From CAVVNN01 sp963838035 (GTDB lineage Bacteria; Actinomycetota; Thermoleophilia; Solirubrobacterales; 70-9): DNA of 64,000 bases. Every line of letters starts with the position of its first letter. The stretch's first letter is position 1. The position numbers and the translations under genes are program-made. Shown one piece after another: positions 17,745 through 25,577 of the stretch. The notes beneath the pieces are model-generated. The model was not told the DNA's origin and made no database searches. It was given only the letters and a program-made list of their open reading frames with translations. The DNA is taken from NCBI GenBank assembly GCA_963838035.1, contig CAWIPM010000006.1, positions 1 to 64,000 of the forward strand, written 5' to 3'.

Positions 17745-19160
17745 TCAGGCCGCGGTGGCGGCCGCTGCCGCCTCCTCGAGCTCCGCCAGCGACTCGGTCA
17801 CCCCCGCGGCGATCACGTCGACGTCCTCCATCGAGTCGAAGTCCGCAAGGAGCCCGAATCCGACATGGCCGTTGTAGCTCATGATCGCCACCGCCAGCGC
17901 GTGGTTCTGCGGCAGGAAGGCGACCGGGAAGATCTCCTCCAGCTCCCTTCCCAGCACGTAGAGGGGGATCTGCGGCCCCGGCACGTTGGTGACGATCGTG
18001 TTGAAGAGCCGGGTCGAGAAGTTGATCCGTGAGGCCTGGGCAAGCAGGGTGGGCGGCGCGAAGTCGTTGAAGCGTGAGATCACTTCCGCGCCCAGCGCCT
18101 GCTTGGAGCGCTTCAGCCCCTCCATCTGGTCGCTCACCACGCGCAGCCTCCGCACAGGGTCCTCGACGTAGACGGGAAGCGGGCCGCGCATCGCCGCGAT
18201 CCTGTTGCCGAGGTCGCCGCGCTCGTCCTCGGTTCGGATCGAGACCGGCACCAGCGCCCGCAGCTCCAGCCCCTCGGTTCGGATGCCGCGGCCGTGCAGC
18301 CAGCCGCGCAGCGCCCCGGTGACCACGGCGAGGACGACGTCGTTGACGGTGCCGCCCAGCGCGTCCTTGATCCGTTTGAAGGCCGCCAGATCCGAGCGCG
18401 CCCAGACGAAACGCCGGTGCGGCCCGATCGGCTGGTTGAGCGGCACGTCGGGGGCCGGGTCGGCGAAGGCGGCGGCGATTTCGCCGACCCCCTCCAGCGC
18501 CTCCGCGACGCGCTTCGCCGCCCACTCCGGGTGGCGCACCACGTCGACCGTCCGCTCGGCCAGCTGCAGCGGCATCGCGGCGGCGTCGACGACGCCGCGG
18601 GCGACCAGCTCGGCGGTCGAAGGCTCGGCGCTCGGCACCCAATCGTCGACGACCGCCGCCGGCTCGGGCACCGGCTCGAGATCGAACAGCACGGTGCCGA
18701 TGTCGACGCCGGAGATGCCGTCGACCATGGCGTGGTGGGTCTTGGTCAGGATCGCGAAGCGGTCGCGCTCCAGCCCCTGCGCAAGCCACAGCTCCCAGAG
18801 TGGCTTGGAGCGGTCGAGCTGCTGGGAGAAGACGCGCCCCGCGAGCCGCTTCAGCTCCTCCTCGCCGCCCGGCTCAGGCAGCGCGGTGTGGCGGATGTGG
18901 TAGGTGAGGTTGAAGTTGACGTCGTCTGTCCAGAGCGGCCGCCCTGCCTCCAGCGGCGGGACCACGAGGCGCTGCCGGAAGCGCGGCACCTGACTCAGCC
19001 GCCCCCTGATGTGCTCGACCAGGTCGAGGTAGCGCGGCGGCGGCCCCTCGAAGATGAGGATCCCCCCGACGTGCATGTGACTGGTGGCGCTCTCGTTGGT
19101 AAGGAACGAGGCGTCGACGGCGGTCAGGCGATCGAGGTGGCCTCCGTTGGTGCTGCTCAT
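17745..19160 (-). CDS. Wax ester synthase / diacylglycerol acyltransferase (WS/DGAT)
   Basis: A 471-residue member of the bacterial WS/DGAT family, which esterifies acyl-CoA to diacylglycerol or fatty alcohols to make storage lipids. The catalytic HHxxxDG motif is present as THHAMVDGISG (about residues 139-149), preceded by the substrate-site motif SKPLWELWL. The N-terminus DRLTAVDASFLTNES and a C-terminal NVPGPQIPLYVLG-like segment are also family hallmarks. Length is normal. It is divergent from ispH with a 91-bp gap that must hold both promoters. Confidence 0.9.
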   Translation of the reverse strand: MSSTNGGHLDRLTAVDASFLTNESATSHMHVGGILIFEGPPPRYLDLVEHIRGRLSQVPRFRQRLVVPPLEAGRPLWTDDVNFNLTYHIRHTALPEPGGEEELKRLAGRVFSQQLDRSKPLWELWLAQGLERDRFAILTKTHHAMVDGISGVDIGTVLFDLEPVPEPAAVVDDWVPSAEPSTAELVARGVVDAAAMPLQLAERTVDVVRHPEWAAKRVAEALEGVGEIAAAFADPAPDVPLNQPIGPHRRFVWARSDLAAFKRIKDALGGTVNDVVLAVVTGALRGWLHGRGIRTEGLELRALVPVSIRTEDERGDLGNRIAAMRGPLPVYVEDPVRRLRVVSDQMEGLKRSKQALGAEVISRFNDFAPPTLLAQASRINFSTRLFNTIVTNVPGPQIPLYVLGRELEEIFPVAFLPQNHALAVAIMSYNGHVGFGLLADFDSMEDVDVIAAGVTESLAELEEAAAAATAA

Positions 19161-19251
19161 CGCGCAGGTTCGCGGTTCGCTCGCTGCGCGAAGACCCGGA
19201 GATGGACGCTTGCTCGCTCAGCGCTCATACCTCAACGGTACCCTGTCGAGA

Positions 19252-20220
19252 ATGACGACCGCCACCGTCTTTGCCCCCCGCAAGGTTCTCCTCGCCGCCC
19301 CGCGCGGCTACTGCGCCGGCGTCGACCGCGCCGTGCAGACGGTCGAGCGGGCGCTCGACCTCTACGGCGCCCCCGTCTACGTCCGCAAGGAGATCGTCCA
19401 CAACAAACACGTGGTCGAGGAGCTGGCCAAGCGAGGGGCGATCTTCGTCGAGGAGGAGACCGAGGTGCCGGAGGGCAAGATGGTCGTCTTCTCCGCCCAT
19501 GGCGTCGCCCCGGCCGTCCACGGCAACGCCGCCGCCCGCAGCCTGCGCACGATCGACGCCACCTGCCCGCTGGTTACCAAGGTCCATGTCGAGGCGCGCC
19601 GCTTCGCCGCCGACGGCTACACGATCGTGATGATCGGCCACGAGGGGCACGAGGAGGTCGAGGGAACGACCGGCGAGGCGCCCGAGAGCATCGTCTTGGT
19701 GCAGACCGCGGAGGAGGTCGATTCGCTGGAGGTGCCGGACCCCGAGCGCGTCGCCTTCATCACCCAGACCACGCTCTCCGTCGACGAGACGGCCGAGATC
19801 ATCGCCGCCCTGCGCGGCAAGTTCCCGGCGATCGTCAGCTCCAAGTCAGACGACATCTGTTACGCGACCACCAACCGCCAGATCGCGGTCAAACAGCTTG
19901 CCCGCGAGTCCGACCTGGTCCTCGTGATCGGCTCCACCAACTCTTCGAACTCGAATCGTCTGGTCGAGGTGGCCCGCGAACACGGCGCCGCCTCCCACCT
20001 GATCGACAACCACACCCAGGTCAAGGAGGAGTGGCTGGAGGGAGTCGAGACCGTCGGCATCACCTCCGGCGCCAGCGCCCCGGAGGAGCTGGTCGAGCGC
20101 CTGGTCGACTTCTTCCGCGGCCGCGGCGCCGACGAGGTCTCCGAGCTCCGCACCGTCCACGAGGACGTCCGCTTCATGCTCCCCAAGGAGATCCGCGAGG
20201 AGCTTGCCGCGCGGGCTTGA
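19252..20220 (+). CDS. ispH: 4-hydroxy-3-methylbut-2-enyl diphosphate reductase
   Basis: A 322-residue IspH (LytB), the last enzyme of the MEP isoprenoid pathway, converting HMBPP to IPP and DMAPP with a [4Fe-4S] cluster. The three cluster cysteines are visible: APRGYCAGV (about residue 23), DATCPLV (about 105) and SDDICYATTNRQ (about 203). Substrate motifs SAHGVAP, GHEGHEEVEGT and the Ser/Asn motif GSTNSSNSNRL are intact. I chose the ATG at 19252; a longer frame upstream is antisense to the WS/DGAT gene. Only the first gene of the pathway is seen here, so it is probably monocistronic. Confidence 0.95.
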   Translation: MTTATVFAPRKVLLAAPRGYCAGVDRAVQTVERALDLYGAPVYVRKEIVHNKHVVEELAKRGAIFVEEETEVPEGKMVVFSAHGVAPAVHGNAAARSLRTIDATCPLVTKVHVEARRFAADGYTIVMIGHEGHEEVEGTTGEAPESIVLVQTAEEVDSLEVPDPERVAFITQTTLSVDETAEIIAALRGKFPAIVSSKSDDICYATTNRQIAVKQLARESDLVLVIGSTNSSNSNRLVEVAREHGAASHLIDNHTQVKEEWLEGVETVGITSGASAPEELVERLVDFFRGRGADEVSELRTVHEDVRFMLPKEIREELAARA

Positions 20221-20256
20221 CTGACGGCCAAGGTGCTCGCCGGGCATACTCGACCG

Positions 20257-20589
20257 ATGTCCGTCCCCCTGATCGAGTTCCCTGCAGATGACCCCGATCG
20301 CGCTCTGCGCTTCTGGCGCGGTGTGCTCGGGATGGAGTTGGCGCCTAGGCCTACCGATGCCGGCCGCGGCTGGGAGGTCGAGGAAGACGGGTTTCGCCTC
20401 GGACTCCATGAGCGCGGAACCGGGCCCGGCGATACCGCCTCGCTCCCTTACTTCTCCGTCGCCGACCTACCCGCGACCATCGACCGAATTCGCGAGTTGG
20501 GTGGCTCCGTCATCCATCCGGGCGAGCGCTGGGCCATCTGTCGCGATTCCGAGGGCAGCCCGTTCGCGCTCGAGCAAGTGGCTGTCTAG
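20257..20589 (+). CDS. VOC-family (glyoxalase-like) protein
   Basis: A 110-residue single VOC domain with strands typical of the fold: LIEFPADDPDRALRFWRGVL at the start, FRLGLHERG in the middle and CRDSEGSPFALEQ at the end. The start ATG at 20257 matches the beginning of the domain. It may be a small antibiotic-resistance-like or isomerase-like VOC protein, but the residues do not define a substrate. It lies 36 bp after ispH on the same strand. Confidence 0.75.
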   Translation: MSVPLIEFPADDPDRALRFWRGVLGMELAPRPTDAGRGWEVEEDGFRLGLHERGTGPGDTASLPYFSVADLPATIDRIRELGGSVIHPGERWAICRDSEGSPFALEQVAV

Positions 20590-20620
20590 CCCTCCAGCCG
20601 CGTGGCTGCCGCCGTGAGCT

Positions 20621-20992
20621 TCATCGGCGACGTGTCGCGCGCCAGACCCAGAGCATCGCCAGCGGCTGCAGCGGCAGCCGCGCCCACAGCGCCCAGCGCG
20701 GGATGCGCCTCAGGTCGAGCCCCGGGACCTGCTCGGGGTTGACCGCCATGTGGACGTTCGCCGGGAAGACGGCGAGGAGCAGGCCGAGCAGCCACCAGCG
20801 GGCAAAGCGCCGGGTCGCGGGCGCAACGACTGCCGCCCCGCCGGCGATCTCGGCGACCCCGCTGACGATCACCGCCTCGCGACGCCGCGAGATGGATGGC
20901 GGGACGACCGATTCGTAGCTACGTGGGATCGCGAAGTGCATCGCCCCCGCGAAGGCGAAGAAGCCGGCCAGCAGTCGCTGCGATCGGTCCAC
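20621..20992 (-). CDS. DoxX-like small membrane protein
   Basis: About 123 residues with four hydrophobic helices: LLAGFFAFAGAMHFAIP, AVIVSGVAEIAGGAAVV, WWLLGLLLAVFPANVHMAV and RLPLQPLAMLWVW. The AGAMHFAIP start and FPANVHMAVNP segment are typical of DoxX-like proteins of the DUF4267/MauE neighbourhood. I chose the GTG at 20992 because sequence upstream is polar and unlike the family; a longer frame to 21106 exists. Function unknown; relatives are sometimes tied to thiol or sulfur redox. Confidence 0.65.
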   Translation of the reverse strand: MDRSQRLLAGFFAFAGAMHFAIPRSYESVVPPSISRRREAVIVSGVAEIAGGAAVVAPATRRFARWWLLGLLLAVFPANVHMAVNPEQVPGLDLRRIPRWALWARLPLQPLAMLWVWRATRRR

Positions 20993-21151
20993 GGACGATC
21001 GCGATTGTTTCAGCTCCTGCCCGCGATGCTGCCGACGCCCTGCGCCTGCGCCGACCGTGGACCGGAAGATTGACTGAGTCTTTACGCGACCTTGACCTGA
21101 CGCCAAGCTTCGGGGGCGATGCTGCTCGCGTCACCCAACGAAGGAGGCACG

Positions 21152-21337
21152 ATGCCCCAGATACTCATAGTGGCCGATGCCCCGGAGGATGCCCCTGACA
21201 CGGTCGTCTACCGGGAGCGGATTGCGACCACCGATCTCGAGTCGGACCACTTCTCCGGCCAGCTGGTCGAGAGGGTCGGCTGGGCCGTGGTCGACGCCGA
21301 CGAGCTCGAGCACAGGGATGACCGCCTCAGGATCTGA
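21152..21337 (+). CDS. Small acidic protein, unknown
   Basis: A 61-residue protein with a strong ribosome site (AAGGAGG, 4 nt before ATG). Sequence MPQILIVADAPEDAPDTVVY is followed by a Glu/Asp-rich part ending in RLRI. It has no export signal or Cys. The beta-strand-rich acidic pattern suggests a small folded cytoplasmic protein; I do not recognise it. Its 3' end overlaps the convergent thioredoxin-fold gene by 11 bp. Confidence 0.6.
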   Translation: MPQILIVADAPEDAPDTVVYRERIATTDLESDHFSGQLVERVGWAVVDADELEHRDDRLRI

Positions 21338-22160
21338 GTTGCCCGGCGCCTGCCGCGAAGCTGATCGACCAGATGCGGAGGCCCGGGGTGGGGTGGAGGA
21401 CGATGGTGTGGTGCTCATGGCTCGGGTGCTCGGCCAGAGAATGTAGGGCGGGATCGCTTGTCTGGATTGAAACGTGCCTCGCGCCGTCCAGTTCGACTGC
21501 GATCTCGCCCTCTCCCTCCACCGTCGCGTAGGCGCCCCCCGCGGCGTACTCGACGGTGAGCTCCTCACCGTCGTCACCCCCCGTCCAGGGCCGCTCCCAG
21601 GAGCCGCCGGGGAAGACCTCTTCTGTTGGCGCCACCAGCAGGGCGCCTGGGACGTCGGCGGGGCGCAGGGGAGACATCGGGTCGGGTAGGGCGCGCAGGG
21701 CGTCGATCTCGCGCAGCTCCTCCTGGATCGCCAGCTCGGTCGCCAGGTAGTCGCCCTCGCCGAAATGGAACCAGGAGAGGGCGCCGCCAAGGCTCCAGAG
21801 GAAAAGGCTGGGCCAGCCCTCGCAGCCATAGCTGAACCAGAGGTCGCGGTCGGCGTCGATCGCCACCGGGAACTCGATGCCGAGCCTGCTCAGGCCGGCG
21901 GCGACGGTGCCGGGGTCGGCTCCGAAGGGGAAGCGCGGGGCCTGGACTCCGACCGTGCTAAGGCCCGCGTCTCGGTAGCGGCGGTGCCACTCGGCCACGT
22001 AGGGGACGGTCCGCACGCTGTTGAGCTGGGAGAAGTCGAAGAAGTGGACCAGGGCCGGGCCGCCTGCCGTCACCTCGGGCATCGAGCCGGGCGCATCGCC
22101 GACCCAGGAGATTCGGCCCGGCAGGTCTGGAGCGGCGATGTCGTCTCGGCCGGGGCGCAT
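21327..22160 (-). CDS. Thioredoxin-fold protein without CxxC, with C-terminal beta domain
   Basis: About 277 residues. The N-terminal half resembles TlpA/DipZ-type thioredoxin domains: ALVHFFDFSQLNSVRTVPYV (where the family has WxxxCxxC), AEWHRRYRDAGLSTVGVQAP, and GCEGWPSLFLWSLGG (cis-Pro region). The C-terminal half resembles the beta domain that follows thioredoxin in DipZ proteins (GGAYATVEGEGEIAVELDG). The redox CxxC is missing, so it is probably not a disulfide reductase but a binding or scaffold protein. I preferred the ATG at 22160; a TTG at 22202 is possible. No signal peptide. Divergent from the small membrane protein at 22189. Confidence 0.65.
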   Translation of the reverse strand: MRPGRDDIAAPDLPGRISWVGDAPGSMPEVTAGGPALVHFFDFSQLNSVRTVPYVAEWHRRYRDAGLSTVGVQAPRFPFGADPGTVAAGLSRLGIEFPVAIDADRDLWFSYGCEGWPSLFLWSLGGALSWFHFGEGDYLATELAIQEELREIDALRALPDPMSPLRPADVPGALLVAPTEEVFPGGSWERPWTGGDDGEELTVEYAAGGAYATVEGEGEIAVELDGARHVSIQTSDPALHSLAEHPSHEHHTIVLHPTPGLRIWSISFAAGAGQLRS

Positions 22161-22188
22161 GGGCGCCCGGACGTTATCCTGGGCCGCG

Positions 22189-22443
22189 ATGTCGCAACTC
22201 AATGGCCTGCTCGAGTTCTTCCTCCCGGCCGTCCCACTCCTCTTCCTGGTCGTCTCGCTGCTGTTCGGCCATTACCCCGGCGCCGAGGCGATCGCGCGGC
22301 TCTCGGAGCGCATCGCTCCGCGCCGGCGGAAGAGGTCCGCTGCGCGCCAAGCGCGGCCGGCGATGCCCCGGTCATGCGCCGTCAGCGGCGGCCTCCTGAT
22401 CGCCTTCCGCCTCGCCCAGCGCCCGCCCCCTCGCCCCGCCTAG
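22189..22443 (+). CDS. Small membrane protein, copper-cluster family (copy 1)
   Basis: An 84-residue protein with one or two N-terminal hydrophobic segments (LLEFFLPAVPLLFLVVSLLF) followed by GHYPGAEAIARLSE and a basic middle, then GGLLIAFRLAQRPPP near the end. The same layout recurs at 56820-57149 and 59610-59939 in the copper cluster. The basic middle should be cytoplasmic by the positive-inside rule. It precedes a cupredoxin-like gene by 83 bp. The family is unknown to me; the paralogy is visible in the sequence. Confidence 0.65.
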   Translation: MSQLNGLLEFFLPAVPLLFLVVSLLFGHYPGAEAIARLSERIAPRRRKRSAARQARPAMPRSCAVSGGLLIAFRLAQRPPPRPA

Positions 22444-22526
22444 ACGACGCATTCAGTCGCGGCCGCCCGGTCGCGCAATGGTCGGCGCGGGGCCATGCCC
22501 TGGCGCCCTGAGCGAAGGAGCAGGAG

Positions 22527-22904
22527 ATGAAGTCGAACGCTGTGCGTGTGGTGGTTGGTGTCGCGGTCGTCGTCGTGGCGGTCGTCCTGCTGGTCGTCCT
22601 CAAGGACAACGGCGGCAGCGGGGAAGCGAGCAACGCGAACGGGAAGGACCCGGTCATCGTGGTCAAGGACGGCAAGCCGGTCGGCGGGATCAGGACGCTG
22701 AGCTACAACAGGGGCGACCGGGTCCGCTTCAAGGTGGACTCCGACGTCAGCGACGAGGTCCACGTCCACGGCTACGACATCATGAAGGACGTCAAGGCCG
22801 GCGGATCGGTCAGCTTCGACTTCCCGGCGACGATCGAAGGGGTCTTCGAGGCCGAGCTGGAGAGTCGCAAAGAGCAGATCATCGAACTGCGGGTCAATCC
22901 GTGA
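22527..22904 (+). CDS. Membrane-anchored cupredoxin-like protein
   Basis: A 125-residue protein with an N-terminal membrane anchor (VVVGVAVVVVAVVLLVVLKD) and an extracellular beta domain (VIVVKDGKPVGGIRTLSYNR ... VHVHGYDIMKDVKAGGSVSF). The fold pattern matches cupredoxin-like domains, but the type-1 copper Cys is absent; HVHG could still bind metal. A strong ribosome site (GAAGGAGCAGGAG) precedes the ATG. The stop overlaps the next start as GTGA, implying coupled translation with the polytopic membrane protein. Confidence 0.7.
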   Translation: MKSNAVRVVVGVAVVVVAVVLLVVLKDNGGSGEASNANGKDPVIVVKDGKPVGGIRTLSYNRGDRVRFKVDSDVSDEVHVHGYDIMKDVKAGGSVSFDFPATIEGVFEAELESRKEQIIELRVNP

Positions 22905-24294
22905 CCTGGCTGCCGGTCGCCCACGCGCTGGTCGCGCGCAAAGACCTGCCGATCCCGACCTGGCTGTTTGCCTGGGGGGCGTCGATCGTCCTGATCGTCT
23001 CCTTTTTCGCGCTCTCGGCGGCGTGGCGAAAGCCGCGCTTCGAGCAGGAACGGTGGCGACCCTTCGGCGGCCGGCTATCGAGGGCCCTGCTCGGGCTTCC
23101 TGTGCAGGCGCTCTGCGGGGCGATCGGCGTCTCCCTGCTCGGCATCGCCGTCTACACCGGGCTGCACGGCACCGAAGCGCCCGATCGCAACTTCGCCCTC
23201 ACCTTCCTATTCGTCACCTGCTGGCTCGGCTTCCCGCTGTTCAGCGTCCTGCTGGGCGATGTGTTCAGGCCCTTCAACCCGTGGCGGGCGATCGGCAGAG
23301 TGGTGGGAAGGGGGTTCAGGGCCCTCGCCGGCCAGCGACCCGCTCGCCTCGCCTACCCCGAGGCGGTGGGCCGTTGGCCGGCGGCGGTCGGCCTGCTGGC
23401 CTTCGTCTGGCTGGAGGTGGTCTACGGGGCCAGCGGCGGTGTCGCGGTCGGGCTCTCGCCGCACGCCGCCGGGGTCGCGGCGCTGATCTACAGCGGCTAC
23501 ACGCTGGCGATGATGGCGCTCTTCGGGGTCGAGGTGTGGTGCGAGCGGGGGAGATCTTCTCGGTCTTCTTCGGGATGCTCTCCCAGCTCGCGCCGTTCGG
23601 CGTCAGGGACGGCCGGCTGGGCAGGCGCCGCCCGTTCGCGGCAGCCGGCCGTTGGGCCACCGTGCCCGGCTCGGCGGCGGTGGTGCTCGCCTCGATCGCC
23701 TCGACCAGCTTTGACGGCGCCCAGGAGGGAGCGCTCAAGGGCGCGATAATCGGCACCTTCAACCGACTGGTCGACGCCGGATTCGGCCTCGCCGCCGCGC
23801 TGCGCCTCTCCGACACGATCTTCATGCTCGCCTGCTTCGCCGGGGTCGCCGCCGTCTATCTGCTCGGGGTGCGGGGGATGCGGACGGTGCGCGGCGCCCC
23901 CTCATTCGCCAGGTTGCGCTCGGGCTTCGCCCACACGCTGATCCCGATCGCCTTCGCCTACCTGGTCGCCCACTACTTCAGCCTCTTCGTCTTCCAGGAG
24001 CAGGCCCAGTTCACCTACCTGCTCTCCGACCCTCTCGGCACCGCCACCACCGACCTCTTCGGCACCGCCTCGGCGGGGATCGACTTCCAGGTCCTCAGCT
24101 CCAACGCGATCTGGTACGTCCAGGTCGGCGCGCTCGTCCTCGGCCACGTGCTCGGCCTGACGCTGGCCCACGACCGCGCCCTCGCCTACTGGAGCGACTA
24201 TCGCCAGGCGACCCGCTCCCAGTACTGGATGCTGGCGGTGATGGTTGCCTTCACCTGCTTCGGCCTCTACCTACTCTCGGTGGCCAACGCATGA
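22901..24294 (+). CDS. Polytopic membrane protein, frameshifted
   Basis: About 464 residues across two frames joined near 23552, where a run of five G (GAGCGGGGGAGATC) looks one base short. The corrected protein has about 11-12 hydrophobic segments and begins TWLPVAHALVARKDLPIPTW. Histidines lie in or beside late membrane segments (AFAYLVAHYFSLFVFQEQ and LGHVLGLTLAHDRALAYW), and one segment reads LLGDVFRPFNPWRA. I do not recognise a characterised family; from memory, relatives are sometimes labelled fenitrothion hydrolase without good reason. Starts at GTG overlapping the cupredoxin stop, and overlaps the next tiny gene as ATGA. Probably works with the cupredoxin-like protein. Confidence 0.65.
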
Positions 24295-24434
24295 TTCTGC
24301 CTCTCGCCCACGTCGGCCACTTCCTCTGGATCCTCTACGTCCTCCCGGTCCTGATCGTCGTCGGCTCGATCGTCAAGACCACGATCTCCGAGCGCCGCAA
24401 GGCTAGGGAGGAGGATTCAGAGGATCTCGACTAG
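24291..24434 (+). CDS. Tiny single-TM protein, unknown
   Basis: A 47-residue protein with one membrane helix (FLWILYVLPVLIVVGSIV) and a short charged tail (KARE...DSEDLD). Its ATG overlaps the stop of the polytopic membrane protein (ATGA), so it is likely a subunit or stabiliser of that protein. It overlaps the end of the convergent sufD gene by 18 bp. Confidence 0.6.
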   Translation: MILPLAHVGHFLWILYVLPVLIVVGSIVKTTISERRKAREEDSEDLD

Positions 24435-25577
24435 CCGCCGCTCCAACGCGGCCGAGACCTCGTCTCGCACCGACCCCTCGGCAAGCCGCTCAACCAGCGA
24501 CTCGAGGAACCCCTCGATGATCAGCGCCTTCGCCCCGGGGGGATCGAGGCCGCGGGAGGTGAGGTAGAAGAGCTGGTCGCGGTCGATCTGGGCGATCGCC
24601 GCTGCGTGGGTGCAGCGGACGTCGTCGGCGAGGATCTCCAGGCCGGGGATGGCGTCGGCGTGCGCGTCGGTGGAGAGCAGCAGGTTGCGGCTCTCCTGGA
24701 AGGCGTCGGTCTGCTGGGCGCCTGGGTCGACCTTGATCATCCCGCGCCATACCGCGGTTGAGCTCCCGGCCAGCACGCCCCGGAACGCCAGGTCGGAGTT
24801 CGTGTTGGGCGCCGCGTGCTCCTGGGTCGTGTCGTAGTCGAGGTGCTGGCCCGGCCCGCCGGCGTAGCCGCCGGTGACCCGCGCCTCGGAGCCCGGCCCT
24901 GCGAGGTTGGTCTCCATCCGCACCTTGCCGCCCCGCGAGCCGAAGCCCAGCGCGGTCCAGTCGAGCCGCCCGTCGCGCTCGACATGGGCCCGCTGTGAGG
25001 AGAAGATCCAGGCGGACTCGGAGATGTCCTGGGTGTTGACGTAGCGCAGCGTCGCCGCCTGACCGACGCTCAGCTCGACCACCGAGTTGATCAGCGCGTC
25101 GATGTCGTCGCCGGGGGAGGAGCAGTGCTCCCAGACCTCGGCCTCGGCGCCCTCCTCGAGCACGACCAGTGTGCGCCAGCTGACCGCGGAGCCGTTCTCG
25201 TCGAGGAAGGTCTCGACCCGGACCGGCTCATCGGCCCGCGCCCCGCGGGGCACGAGGATGAGGACTCCGTCCTGCCACGCCGCCTCGTTGCGGGCGACGA
25301 AGGGGTCATCGATCGGGACCAGCGAGCCGAGCCGCTCGTGGAGCAGCTCGGCGTGTGAGGACAGCGCATCGGCGAGCGGCAGAACCGTGACTCCCTCGGG
25401 GGCCGTGATCTCCACACTGGCTCGGGTCGGCTCGTAGGAGTCGATCTCCAACCCGGAGAGGTCGGTGAACTCCCACCCCTTCGCCTTCCGGTCGGGGAGG
25501 GGGAGCTCCCGCGCGAGAGAGGCGCCCCTCTGGCGCCTCTCGGAAAGCCAAGCCGGTTCGGTCGCGACCTCAGCCAA
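24417..25577 (-). CDS. sufD: Fe-S cluster assembly protein SufD
   Basis: A 386-residue SufD, the partner of SufB and SufC in the SufBC2D scaffold that builds Fe-S clusters in the cytoplasm. It has the N-terminal WEFTDLSGLEIDSYEP region, the central right-handed beta-helix and the conserved C-terminal part including LEILADDVRCTHAAAIAQID and QLFYLTSRGLDPPGAKALI. The start overlaps the sufB stop by 8 bp, showing an operon order rieske-sufB-sufD. Confidence 0.93.
   Translation of the reverse strand: MAEVATEPAWLSERRQRGASLARELPLPDRKAKGWEFTDLSGLEIDSYEPTRASVEITAPEGVTVLPLADALSSHAELLHERLGSLVPIDDPFVARNEAAWQDGVLILVPRGARADEPVRVETFLDENGSAVSWRTLVVLEEGAEAEVWEHCSSPGDDIDALINSVVELSVGQAATLRYVNTQDISESAWIFSSQRAHVERDGRLDWTALGFGSRGGKVRMETNLAGPGSEARVTGGYAGGPGQHLDYDTTQEHAAPNTNSDLAFRGVLAGSSTAVWRGMIKVDPGAQQTDAFQESRNLLLSTDAHADAIPGLEILADDVRCTHAAAIAQIDRDQLFYLTSRGLDPPGAKALIIEGFLESLVERLAEGSVRDEVSAALERRLVEIL

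Noticed and set aside
22478..22900. Upstream extension of the polytopic membrane protein
   Set aside because: Gly/Arg/Gln-rich and out of frame with the clear cupredoxin-like gene; GTG 22901 is the start.
22901..24294. Fenitrothion hydrolase label
   Set aside because: I recall such labels on similar proteins but see no hydrolase motif; it is a polytopic membrane protein.
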